Of a DNA stretch of 64,000 nt, positions 9,688 through 19,824 are shown one piece after another (position 1 is the stretch's first letter; every line of letters starts with the position of its first letter). Origin of the DNA: Epithemia pelagica (Eukaryota; Bacillariophyta; Bacillariophyceae; Surirellales; Surirellaceae). The stretch lies in NCBI GenBank assembly GCA_946965045.2, contig OX337233.1, positions 248,001 through 312,000 of the forward strand, in the 5' to 3' direction. A program made the position numbers and the translations under genes. The notes beneath the pieces are model-generated. The model saw only the letters and a list, made by a program, of their open reading frames with translations. It did not search any database and was not told where the DNA came from.

Positions 9688-11234
9688 TCAGGGTCCGCCT
9701 CTTTTCGAAGCACATCACCGCAGAAAAGCATGTACAAAGCGGCAAAAATTTCGACCGCGTCGCCCTTATCGGGTAGACACAATTTGGTTGTGAATGCCTT
9801 CTCCGCCTGGTGCGTCCAAAATTGCTTCCCGTGGCCCTGGAGCTCCCCGTCCTTCCACGTTTCGTCCATCAACCGCATGGCCAGGGTCGCGCACAGAGGA
9901 TCCGGCATGAATGTCACTTGTGCCGCAGGAGTAGAGGCATTGGTCTCCTGTTGCCGAAAGCTGACCAAACAGGCGTATCCAGAGCTCACCAGTTCGGTCA
10001 ATGTGTCAAAGGAGTTGACGATTCCCATCTGCACTCGCGTACCCAAAACGCTGTAGCAGGCAGGAAGATCCCTTTCATAGTTTGCTGATGACAACACCAA
10101 ACGCTTTGAAAATTCTGTCAGCTTTTTCTGATTTAGCGTTTTTGTGTTGGAGTAGTAGGCAAACAAAGGTCTTCCGTAGATAACCGCATCCGGAAATTGT
10201 GACTCTTTGGATAATGGTGCGCTGGAGCTGCTCAAAGTTTCTTGCTTCTCCTTTCGCAAACAAGAAATTGTATTCAGCTCAAAAAAAGGCGGATACAACA
10301 TCTTGTTGTCGGCATCACCGGCTTTATAATTCACGTATGTGACCCTTGCTTTTCGTGAAGCACCTTGCCTCGGGGGATCTGGTGGGAAAAAGTTGGAGAG
10401 CTTCGCAGTCGTTCCAGCAAAGACGGCAACCACATGGACGTTGCGCTGTTTCCGCAGCCACCATCGAATGGCTCGAAACACAAGAGAACCCTTCCCTTGA
10501 ATGTCAACTCCTTCCATCAGACCTTGTGCTTCATCGAACAGAAGTACCACTTTGTCACTCAATCCACGAATAATGCTGTCCATTCTTGCAAAGACAGCAT
10601 CCACTATGTCGTCATTGTCGGTGACTTTGACGAGATAGTGGTCAAAAAACTGTTTTTGTTTTTCTTGGCTCAGATGTGCGTCAAGGCAGAGGATGGTTTT
10701 ACAGTGTTGTCCTTCATGTTGGCCATAACGGTCGCGAAACTCTTTGAACAATTTGGTTTTCCCCATTCCACTTGATTGAACGAGTGCAAAGTAGGGCGCC
10801 AGAAATTGCTCATGATCCGATTCATGCCAGGAAAAGAGATTTTCGATTCGTTCCTCAAATGCTTCCAAGTCGAAGGTGTGCGCAAGCGGTGTATCCAAAC
10901 CATCCACAATGCTGGGACCTCGATGATTGGATTTGGGCTCTTCAGGTTCCGGAAACAAGATTTCCAAGGCCTCTTTTGCATGATCCTGCGTAAAATTTCC
11001 ATGAGTCGAAAGTAAACATCCTTCGAGAAAACCGGCCCGAATTTTTTCATCGATTTTCCGGGAATGTATGGCTGACTTGGCTTCTTTCAACTTCGGGACA
11101 ATACTGACGTCCAAATCATTCTCGTTCGCGAATCTTAGCAACGACTGTTCGGTTCCTTCGTCCATCTCCATGTCGCTTGCACTCATCATCGTCGAATTGG
11201 CTTCCAAGCGAGGCTTTTTCGTTGGACCGTTCAT
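9642..11234 (-). CDS. Crinkler-like P-loop NTPase (N-terminal part)
   Basis: The start is set at ATG 11234 (MNGPTKKPRLE) rather than the further upstream opening, which reads through a GT-rich microsatellite. About 530 aa. It shows a Walker A SSGMGKTK (G156-K159), a Walker B VVLLFDEAQ (D234-E235), a basic nuclear-signal-like KKPR at residue 6, and a C-terminal alpha-helical region. Followed by the nuclease-like piece at 8905-9687, this matches the NTPase plus REase-like architecture known from Crinkler (CRN) proteins of oomycetes, fungi and some algae. No classic secreted N-terminal CRN module is seen. In free-living eukaryotes such proteins are proposed to act in self defence or conflict; that role is inference here. 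The frame ends at a TGA at 9642 within the overlap. Confidence 0.5.
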   Translation of the reverse strand: MNGPTKKPRLEANSTMMSASDMEMDEGTEQSLLRFANENDLDVSIVPKLKEAKSAIHSRKIDEKIRAGFLEGCLLSTHGNFTQDHAKEALEILFPEPEEPKSNHRGPSIVDGLDTPLAHTFDLEAFEERIENLFSWHESDHEQFLAPYFALVQSSGMGKTKLFKEFRDRYGQHEGQHCKTILCLDAHLSQEKQKQFFDHYLVKVTDNDDIVDAVFARMDSIIRGLSDKVVLLFDEAQGLMEGVDIQGKGSLVFRAIRWWLRKQRNVHVVAVFAGTTAKLSNFFPPDPPRQGASRKARVTYVNYKAGDADNKMLYPPFFELNTISCLRKEKQETLSSSSAPLSKESQFPDAVIYGRPLFAYYSNTKTLNQKKLTEFSKRLVLSSANYERDLPACYSVLGTRVQMGIVNSFDTLTELVSSGYACLVSFRQQETNASTPAAQVTFMPDPLCATLAMRLMDETWKDGELQGHGKQFWTHQAEKAFTTKLCLPDKGDAVEIFAALYMLFCGDVLRKEADPELYCFLFRWTNGFDS

Positions 11235-11280
11235 CCTCTGTGTTGTGTGGAAAGCCCTTCCGTACGCAGCGAGAGCGAAC

Positions 11281-11310
11281 GTGTGTGTGTGTTGTGTGTG
11301 TGTGTGCGCG
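11281..11310. repeat. (GT)n microsatellite
   Basis: Imperfect GT run of about 30 bp, broken by one TT, just upstream of the start of the Crinkler-like gene. It may lie in the leader or promoter. Confidence 0.9.
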
Positions 11311-11735
11311 CAGGGTCTGTCAGTCTGTCCAATTTTTACCGACAGCGACTGCCGCGCCCAAAGAAAACCAAGACAAAACAACGAATACAAGGAAGCGGCA
11401 TGGACAAAACCCCCGCAGTCGTCCCATGTTGCCCAAGCTACCAAACTACACGACAGTTCGATTTCTGTGCGATTGGGGTCCTGAGTCCTGAGGCAATGGG
11501 ACGACGACGACGAATCACCTCGCTGTTACGAGAGTACTTGACCGTAGAACTATGGTCACTAGCTATTAGTACCACACACCATTGTCCCGTCTATACCGAT
11601 ATGGTACTAGGCCTGTAGATTCTTTTCTGCGAATACTACTACCTGTGTCAGTACGGCAGGACAAGATGCGAACCTATTATAGCTAGAACGCCTACGAACC
11701 ATCCCCTTTCGGGATGGTATGGAAAAACGGTTTTA
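11311..11735. other. Spacer, no gene seen
   Basis: Between the (GT)n tract and the TAG that ends the original frame of the SOUL-like gene (11736-11738). The current frame of that gene runs on to 11648, but this tail is an artefact of its last frameshift. Confidence 0.5.
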
Positions 11736-13380
11736 CTATGGTTCGGGCACTTGGAGCTCCAACCCGACATAATGGTTTTGGGCCAGCCAGGGCAGTGCAT
11801 TGGGTCGCCATTCATATAGACGGCCATGCCCAATCCCTGGGCCGTAAAACAGCCCTTGAAGGCCTGATTCCAAAAGGTGAATTGGGGACGACCCGGTCCA
11901 GTCGTTGTGGCGGTAGTGAGTTTGGGTTGGTACTGTCCATCTTGGATCACGGCTTGATACAAGGCTTGTCGCGCCGCCGGAATGCCTTCATCTTGGGGCC
12001 CCGTGCCACCAAAGGGAACGACCGCCACTCGTCGGGGTCCCACCCATGTATACCGACACTCGGGTTCCATGGTGGTGGTGGTTCTCGAGGACGACGGCTC
12101 ATCCTCCTCGGCTGTAGTGTCTGGTTCGTCCGGTGAGTCCTCGTCCTCAACGTCCTTGCTGGTGGCGGGAGGCCACACGAGTTGCGATTGAAGTTCGACC
12201 GAAAGAGGAATCTGCCATTGCAACAAAACACCCCCATTCGTCGCCTTGTTGCTGCTACTGCGAATTTGGAGTTCGAGCGGCGAGGTGGGAACAAAGCGTT
12301 CTTGGGTCGGTCCCACGGTCGACAAGGCCGACACCCCAAAGGCATGACTCGGCAAGACTTGAGCCAACTGGACGGTCTGATCCATGCTGGTATCGACCAC
12401 GGTGGGTGTCACGTACCATCGTCCCGGCCAGTCCCAAATTTCATAGCCTCGTCGTTTTTGGACCGTGACGTGAGGTTGCACTTCGGCGGACGGTGTCATG
12501 CCAATGTGATACAAATCCCAAAAGCGCGGCAACAGTTGCCTGGCAAGGTAGTGATTGCGCAACAGGGACACTTGATCGTTCTTATTGTTCTTGTTGGTGT
12601 CGTGTCCACCAAACAAGAAATCGTCTTGTTGCACAATTGTCCAGGACGACGAATCGAGTTGTCGTTCCAATTGCAAGTTGGACGATCCGACCAAGAGGAC
12701 CCGAGGTTCCCAGGCGAATTCGGACCAGGCCAAGGACAGTTCCCATCAGTGCAGTTCCATCGATAGTCGTCGTTGCTTGTCCTTGTCGTCGTTTGGCAGT
12801 GGTCGACCCGCTCTGTAAGGGCGTTCAAAGTCATTCAAGGCACATTGCAAAGCTTCCAATGGATTCATCAGGGTGCCGGTTGTCGTCGTTTTCTGCTTGA
12901 GGTAGAGTGTCTCAAAGGGTGTCTTCCATACAAACTTGGTGTCATAGCCCTGCAACTCCACCTCATCCTTGTTGTCTGTCACAGGTTCTACTTCCGCATC
13001 ATCATACAAGATTTGATTGATATGCGTTGCAATTGTCGGGCCACACGGGCCACCGTGTCGTCCGAAAAGGCCAGTCGGTCGGCATATCGATCCCATGATG
13101 CGCCATTGGACTTGTTGTTGTTGTCCGTGTCGTCCGCTCGTAACACTGCCGTGGCCTCGATCGTTAAACTCTTCCTGTTCCTTTTTGCCGCAAAAAAATC
13201 CGCTCCTGGTGTCGTCGTCGTCGTCGAACTAGAAGTAGGTAGTGCGGTCGACCGAACGGCGCGATGACCAACAGACCGTCGTGTTGTTTGGTGAATCGTC
13301 GAGCCCCACAGTGGTGCTTCCGTAGGAGCCCATGGCGAGTACGGCAGCAGCATTCGAAGCGTCTTTTTCCGTCCAGCCAT
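11736..13380 (-). pseudogene. SOUL-type heme-binding protein, three lesions
   Basis: Reading from ATG 13380, the N-terminus is basic and Ser/Thr rich, possibly an organelle presequence. The SOUL-like core follows: RRGYEIWDWPGRWYVTP, then RRVAVVPFGGTG, ARQALYQAV and FTFWNQAFKGCFTAQGLGM. Three breaks are visible. (1) A one-base loss near 13024 moves the frame; the duplicate at 60.7 kb reads straight through this point (QRHFNQILYEDS). (2) An in-frame TGA lies at 12746-12748; coding-type sequence (WELSLAWSEFAWEP) continues in the same frame. (3) A one-base change near 11822 follows GLGMA; the proper SOUL-like C-terminus (LYEWRPN, VGLELQVPEP, stop TAG 11736) lies in another frame. Family members bind tetrapyrroles. 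As sequenced it cannot make the full protein. Confidence 0.7.
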
Positions 13381-13865
13381 CACAATCCTTGCGACAATCT
13401 CTTTGTTGCTCGTCGATCCTCCACGAAACATTCAATTGTCCCTGCGACACTCGTTGGTCTGGCCTACCGAGTCGACGAGAAGCAACGACACTTGCGAATC
13501 CACTGGGAAGGAAGTTGTTTGAATGATTGGACAGTACTACACAGGTTCAGACGGACAAGCGTCCAAAGTCATGACATCCATGATGTGGCGTGGCGGTACG
13601 ATTGCTGTAAAGTTGCGCAATGCATGGATGATGACGGTGGGTGGGAAGTGGGGAACTTGGAGGTTGGTCGTTGGTCCACATTCCACATCGTCCATTGTCG
13701 ACAACCCCGCTCCACGCCACGAAACATTTCTAGCGTTTCTAATACCTTTTACTGCGCTAAAGATTGTAGGTACAAGACGTCGACCCAGGGGGGGCTGAGT
13801 CATGAGGATTAGTGAATGAGTAGTTTAAAGACCAAAAGCACGACACACATGCGACCCGACTCTCG
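13381..13865. other. Upstream region of SOUL-like gene joined to repeat block
   Basis: 5' flank of the SOUL-like pseudogene, then about 130 bp of the AAAAGCACGACACA dispersed block (13790-13863). That block is cut at GCGACCCGACTC and joined directly to the 3' part of a Kelch gene. No gene. Confidence 0.5.
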
Positions 13866-14225
13866 CCATGTTGGATATTCCCTCCTTCCCGAAATAGACA
13901 CCATCTGTCGATCTGCTGCTCAAAGAGTCGTCGAAAACACCACGTATGCTTGTGCAGTAGTGGTAATGTCGCACAGGTAGGACTTCCCCAGCCACTTATC
14001 ACGGCAACTTGATTGGCAACAGTCACCGTACTGCAGCCAGTGCGGTTATCCACGAATGGTGGGAGATTCCACACGCGGTTGCGGTTCGTATCCAACACTT
14101 CCACGGTTGAATTGCCTCTTCCTCCCGCCACCACCAGACAAGATCCCACGGCAACCATTGCACACGACCTTCGTGCATTGGAAAGCCTCAACTCCGAATG
14201 AGTAATCCAAGTGGTCGAGAAGGGC
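13866..14225 (-). pseudogene. Kelch gene, 3' half only
   Basis: The minus strand reads TTWITHSELRLSNA, SCLVVAGGRGNSTVEVLDT, VAVISGWGSPTCATLPLL and ends GGNIQHGES, matching blades 5-6 and the tail of copy 1. It has no start and no blades 1-4. At 14225 the Kelch sequence stops inside the conserved WITHSEL segment and joins the ATCTGCGGATGGGTCAGG block found upstream of other Kelch genes. At 13865 its 3' end is cut too. A rearrangement product, not a gene. Confidence 0.8.
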
Positions 14226-17146
14226 ATCTGCGGATGGGTCAGGAATGTACAGGATTAGAACAAGCCTCGAGTTTAGTCAACGGTCACTCAGCTGTGGTAG
14301 AACAACGAGTGGGGATGTTGCTTCCACCAATCACCAGACATGAACAACCACACCAACAAGGCACCTACCTACAACGGCCACCACGAGTCAAGCTCTTCCC
14401 TGGCTACATCAAGCAACCATAACAACTAGCACGACGACGATGGCCCAGCCACCAGACAATTGTAGCAGGACCATTTGAGATACAACGACAAAGTCTCAAC
14501 ACCCAAACCACAACAACTGGCAACCGGCAACATCCACACCAACACTCTGGTACTTGCAAGTGGCAGTGTTGCGCCGAATCGACGACTCCCACCACCACAT
14601 GGAACCATGTTCCTCTTCCGCCTTGCAGCAACATGACCCCAACTTCTAGTTGGTACCAGACGATGTGTCCTTCACCATCAATGGTGTGTCTTCGGCCACC
14701 AAAGCATATAAGATGGAAATCAAAGTATCACGATCACAAGTGGTTCGCGATTGGGAGGCAATATCAAACAACTCCGAACTAACGTGTCGCACAAGAAAAC
14801 TGCAGAGATTTGCACCTTCTTGATTCCTGTCTCGAACTGGCTATTCCGTATGGTCCAACAGTCCTGAGCTTTCGTGGCGACTGTGTGTCCTTAAGCGTTG
14901 TCGACCTCGGTAGACGCCTTTTGAAAATGGCCGATTCACTCATAAGAAACACAATGCTATCCAGATTCAAAGCGCACGTATAGAGAGAAAGGATGCATCA
15001 TAGAAGCTACCAGCCAAACTTTCCAATACTCTCAAGCGCATGTTGTCGTTTGGTATACCGAGTTGGCCAAAAGTATGCTCAAACTGTCGACTTGAACCAA
15101 TGAAACACCGCAGTATGACTATTTATTTTGTATGCAGGAGAAGGGCAAAAAGAGCAACGGTGCGATACCGTGACCAACGTGGTCGCATGGCAATCCACGG
15201 GCACGAAGAAAGACGCAAAGGAACATGGACCATCCAGACAAACGACAAACATAATCCATGGCAATTGCGAAGGCAAATATGACTCGATCTCTATAAGTTT
15301 ACAAGGAACCATGCTTTGGATCCCCTCTGTTTCTTTCTCACCAAATCGTCCTTCCTCCAGTCCCCAATCTGCATTCTGCGAGATCCGATCCTGTCCACGA
15401 TAAACAAGAAACAGACACGCGAATTGCGCCATTCCGACAGCGACGAACAGAACCATTCAGGCACGACCGCCTCGGGCGACCACTGTTCCAACACGACCAA
15501 TCATTCATACGGTGTGGGTGGCTAGGCTTCCAAGACGGCCAAGACATGATCGGCCGCATTCGTGGTCGTGGTTTTCTTGTTTGTGCTGCTGAGTTCAGTG
15601 CGAGGCACAAAGTGGAGGTAGAGTACTCTTGTACGACAGTGTTGTATCGTGCAACAAGGTTTCAGCGGAACTGGCATCGAGGGGCACGACATCGCGATGA
15701 GGAGGAGCTTGTTTCCAGGCATGTAGTGGTGGTGGAAGTTTCCTGGCTCGTTGTCGTCTTCATCAATGCTCACTTCCAAGATGGTTTCGTCCAATTGCGG
15801 TACGTCAGGAAGAGGGCCTTCTTCTTTTGTTGCTATGTTGGTAGTTCGGGAGGTTGTGGTGTGACAACGACAAGACTCGATTCCTTGTAGTCGTTCTGGT
15901 CAATTGCGACAACTGGCACGACCCTCAATTGGATTTGGTGGGTTTTTCTTGGCTTTGTTCTGGAGGAACTTGACTGTCGCAAATGTCCTCCTGACGAGAT
16001 GAAATCTCAACCACGACGATGACGATGTTGCAGGGGTTTGTATCGTGGCCTGTTCAACTTGCAAGATATCGTAGCCAAGAGGGTATTACAAAAATAGATG
16101 CGGTGTACGTCCCTGGTTATCAAGTTCTTCCATGAGAGAAGGAAACTTGAACAAGAAGCGAACACATTCGGTCATATGGGCTTGACAGGCCAACTGAATC
16201 GGCAAACTCCCATGATTATTGCCCTGCTGTGGCAATTGAGGGGACAATTCCACCAACAATCGTACCACTGCCAAGGACGAGGCGACATCGCCATCCTCGG
16301 CCGTCTCCTCCGTGGTTGGTGGTTGGACAGCCGGCCATGTGTATTGTCATCGTCGTCATGATCATCATCTTCATTGGGCCATTCTGGCTTGGCATAACAT
16401 ATCAAGTGCAACAAGGAATTGCGATTCACATGCAACAGCAGGTAGAAGAAAGCATTTGCGATTGGAGCGCGGTGACTCCTCTGAGAGGGACAAACAGAAT
16501 AAGACATGAAACGGTCCTCCTTACTTCCATCCAAAAGTCGACCCATTGTCAAATTTCGAGGAACAAGCATCAGAAGCGGAACATCAGGTTTAACAAGGTT
16601 TCACCTTGTCGTGTTTCTGCTCCTGCTCCTCTCATCATTGGACCTTTGGATCCACCCGTTTCGTCCTTTTGTCGGATTCATCAAACACGATACCATGAAC
16701 CAAAACCAAAGCCAAATCGAGAGGTTGGACGAAACTCTTTCTTTTGGGAATGCACCACTGTCGGTTCTTGCCCTAGCTGCCACAGCTACCAATCCATGAA
16801 CGACGACTTTGTGTCGTGTAAAGTGCCACGATGCCACGACAAAGCACCAGATTCTTGTCGCGTCCTTACACAAGCCGGATCGTTCCTTCCAGCCTTTGAC
16901 AACAAAGAAGTACCTCCTATCTTGCAACATATTGTTTCTATTTTTGAGTTACCACTTACTAGGTTCTAGGATTGCAATTGAACGTGGAAAACATGTCAAT
17001 GACTTGAAAACAAACGTCTAGGCTTCATCCTTCCCCTCATCACCACGGTGAGTATTGGACCTTGCTCGTTCACAAGCTAATGTCGATGTGGACAAGGGTG
17101 AGATATCATCATCTCGGATACGCATACCTTCAAGAGAATGATACTA
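14226..17146. repeat. Duplicated Kelch-flanking block, copy 1
   Basis: Nearly identical to 22735-25401, continuing into the Kelch genes at 17147 and 25402, so the whole unit is about 4.2 kb. The second copy lacks roughly 225 bp equivalent to ~16517-16742 (the join is GGTCCT/TTTGGGAATGC at ~25028). It holds the ankyrin-like pseudogene and unidentified debris. Confidence 0.8.
15330..16570 (-). pseudogene. Ankyrin-repeat-like gene remnant 1
   Basis: The minus strand at 16086-16274 reads VVRLLVELSPQLPQQGNN, SLPIQLACQAHMTECVRFL and DNQGRTPHLFL, with the PLHLA-like and G-x-TP patterns of ankyrin repeats. A preceding piece (LLLHVNRNSLLHLICYAKPEW) lies upstream in a different frame. Downstream pieces such as NAADHVLAVLEA (~15530-15560) belong to the C-terminal region, also frame-shifted. 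Ankyrin repeats bind proteins; no function can be expected from this copy. Confidence 0.5.
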
Positions 17147-18226
17147 TCAGTTCGATTGGTGCTCACAGAGTCGACGAAAGCACCATGTATTCTTGTCGAT
17201 TAGTGGTAATGTCGCACAGGTAGGATTGTACACACCACCAATCACGGCAACTTGATTGGCAACAGTCACCATATTGCAGCCAGCACGGTGATTTCCGAAT
17301 GGTGGAAGATTCCACACGCGGTTGAAATTCGTATCCAAGACTTCCACCGTTGAATTGCCCCATCCTCCCGCCACCACCAGACAAGAACCCATGGCAACCA
17401 CTGCACAAGTAGTTCGTGCATTGGAAAGGACCAGATCAGAGAGAGTCATCCAAGGGGACGAGAAAGAACTCAATGTCAAGCCAGTCTGCTTCTTTGTCTC
17501 TTCATTGTCACCAGGCTTTGAAAATTCCAAATACTCCACCGAGCATCCTGTGTAGCCTCCAACGGAGAAGATGCGGTTACCAATGACCACACTAGCACAA
17601 TATGATCGAGGAATATTCATGCTTGGTCCCGCAGTGACAGTGTGGTGCCTGGTATCAATAATATCCACCGACGGCAAATAACGATCGTTGTAGCCACCCA
17701 TTACAACGATGTATCGGTTGTGAACCGCAACAGCACAACATCCACATCGACCCGTTGATAATCGACCATTCAATGTCGTCCAGTGGCTCTTCTTTGAACT
17801 GCTTGATGTCGAAGATGATTGCAGCAAATCATTGGCATCAATGCGTTCCATGCAATCGAACATTGAATTGTCAGCATATCCTCCCATCACGTAGACGGCT
17901 CTGTTGCACACAACAGCGGCATGTCCTCGACGACTCTTGATCATGGGTGGCCCTTCTCGCCACTGTTTGTTTGGGTTTGCCAAGTTCAATACAAGAACGG
18001 AATTGGTGACATATTCGCCTTGTTGACGTCCTCCCATCACGACGACCGTTTGTCTCTTCGGCTTGTTGTCGTTGCCGTCCGTATCGGGATGATCTAGTAC
18101 AACCGTAGCATGACGATAACGCCATCCACCCATAAGAGGAGGCCAGTCGTTTTCATTCCATTCTGCTGTCCCGTCTGAAAGGACAAGGCCCGACTGCCAG
18201 GCTTCTTCTTTCAATGTCGTGGGCAT
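17147..18226 (-). CDS. Kelch-repeat protein, copy 2
   Basis: 359 aa from ATG 18226 (MPTTLKEEAWQSG). An 89-codon opening upstream is rejected because it is absent from other family members. Blades are marked by VVVMGG, VYVMGG, IVVMGG, IFSVGG, LVVAGG and VAVIGG. It ends early at RRLCEHQSN, lacking the basic tail of copy 1. It is almost identical to the copy at 25402, differing in a few blade 3-4 residues (GRLSTGRCGCC against CRLSTHRFGCC; GGYTGCSVEYL against GGYRGRLVEYL). A Ser-rich loop (SSSTSSSSKKSHW) follows blade 2. Same leader class (A) as copies 1, 4, 6, 7 and 8. Probably a cytosolic propeller scaffold; ligand unknown. Confidence 0.85.
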   Translation of the reverse strand: MPTTLKEEAWQSGLVLSDGTAEWNENDWPPLMGGWRYRHATVVLDHPDTDGNDNKPKRQTVVVMGGRQQGEYVTNSVLVLNLANPNKQWREGPPMIKSRRGHAAVVCNRAVYVMGGYADNSMFDCMERIDANDLLQSSSTSSSSKKSHWTTLNGRLSTGRCGCCAVAVHNRYIVVMGGYNDRYLPSVDIIDTRHHTVTAGPSMNIPRSYCASVVIGNRIFSVGGYTGCSVEYLEFSKPGDNEETKKQTGLTLSSFSSPWMTLSDLVLSNARTTCAVVAMGSCLVVAGGWGNSTVEVLDTNFNRVWNLPPFGNHRAGCNMVTVANQVAVIGGVYNPTCATLPLIDKNTWCFRRLCEHQSN

Positions 18227-18376
18227 GCTTCGAAACGTTTTGACTGCAGAATTTATGTGGAGTGCGTTTGCGGCTGTTGCGAGTCTGATTTGTATGGATG
18301 GAAGCACGACGAGGACTCTCTTAGAATACACGTGGAAGCTTTGGACCCACAAAGAGCGTCTGTCACATGTACGATA

Positions 18377-18396
18377 TCGCACATAGACTTCATGAC
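18377..18396 (-). promoter_or_regulatory. Class A Kelch upstream 20-mer
   Basis: TCGCACATAGACTTCATGAC on the plus strand, 151 bp before ATG 18226. Preceded by the conserved TGTACGATA. Confidence 0.4.
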
Positions 18397-18529
18397 ACGA
18401 CCACAGCAAGCAGAGCGCATCTTTCCCCACAAAAGATGCGCGAATCCAGATCTGTTCCCAAAACCAAACGATGGACAACATCCACAAGAACAAACCGTCG
18501 AAACATTCTCATGTCAAAACGACCCACAG

Positions 18530-19577
18530 CCTTTTATAGAGCCAAACCAGATGAGGACCCCACTGTCACGACAATTTAGAGAAACCAGCCTTTGCAATGA
18601 ACAAATCCAATTGTGGACGGGTCCATCTGCGGATGGGTCAGGAATGTACAGGAGTGGAACAAGCCTCGAGTTTGGTCAACGGTCACTCAGCTGTGGCAGA
18701 ACAACGAGTGGTGAGGTTGCTTTCACCAATAACCACACACCAACAAGGCACCTCCCCTCCCTACAACGACCATCATGAGTCAAGCTCTTCCCTGGCTTCA
18801 TCAAGCAACCATGATGACTAGCAGGATGATGACGACTGCGGCTCTGCCTCAAGACAATAGCAGCAGGACCTTGAAGAGACAATGACAAAGTCTCAACGTC
18901 CCACATTGCGGCACGATTGAATGCCACTCAAGACCTTGCGACAGTCGGGAATTGGGATGCTACGCCGCTCTCTTTATCGCCCAGAAGATGCAAGATGGCC
19001 AATATCTCACATTGCGTAGTCGAATTGGTCAGGTTCCACCGCGCGGTTTGGTGTTCTGACGGACAATCATCACTTAACCTTTGAGTTTGCCGTGTTCCAG
19101 GTAAAACGTCTCGCTGACCTGACGTCCGATTTGGCCGTGGTGCACATGTCCGATTCTTGGTGGGTGTTGAATTCCACTTGCTCGGGGACATTCTGCTGGT
19201 TGATCAGGCAGTCCCACACACAAGGTTTCCCAGACTTTTACTTGCCCACAACCCTTTTTGCAATTGACGTCCCAACCATCGACCCCTGTTCCGACCACCA
19301 CTTTCTCCTCACGGCAAGAAAACAATCAACCGTAGCTACAGCAAACGCTCACCGTCATGGATGCTTGGTTAGATCAGTAAGCTCCGATAGCGCGCTTCTG
19401 TCTGTCTCCACAGTCACGAGAGTGTCTCCCTGTCATGTGAACAAGGAGACTATGCATTCCGAGGATGGAAACGGATGGTGCGAGGGAGTTTGACTTGTCA
19501 CGGAGAAATACTTCAGGGACTGCCAAAGGACTCAAGAATATGACACTAGCACTCAACACAGAGCAAAACTCTGCATA
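18530..19577. repeat. Near-identical 1.05-kb duplicate, copy 1
   Basis: Matches 36085-37134 essentially base for base: all four overlapping open frames in the two copies give the same translations. Homology ends abruptly after AAAACTCTGCAT. A diverged relative covers 28060-28340 and 29215-29640. No recognisable gene is inside. Confidence 0.85.
18531..18538 (-). promoter_or_regulatory. TATA-like box, Kelch copy 2
   Basis: Gene-strand TATAAAAG inside GGCTCTATAAAAGGCTGT, about 305 bp before the ATG. The same 18-mer lies before copies 4 and 6. Core promoter use is inferred. Confidence 0.4.
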
Positions 19578-19824
19578 ATCCATGACAGTGTTTTGTCGTT
19601 TCGGAACAGTCTCGTTCTCCCGGACACGCCATTGACATGATTTATGATTTCATTTCTACTATAAGGACTCACATGATAATTCCACAGGTAGCAGACACTA
19701 AGAAAACTATTTGAGATCGAAATGATTATTCGAAAGTTTCGTCATTGTAGGACATTAACGCAACGTGATGCCCACTTCAAGTTTCATCCTTGCCTTCATC
19801 ACCATGGCGTGTATCGGGCCTTGC

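Noticed and set aside
11281-11310. GT tract as a regulatory Z-DNA site
   Set aside because: Short and interrupted; no supporting evidence beyond composition.
18227-18493. N-terminal extension of Kelch copies 2, 4 and 6 (SCHEVYVRYRT...)
   Set aside because: The extension is in another frame or interrupted in copies 1, 3, 5, 7 and 9, while (M)xxTLKE is shared by all, so the start was placed there.
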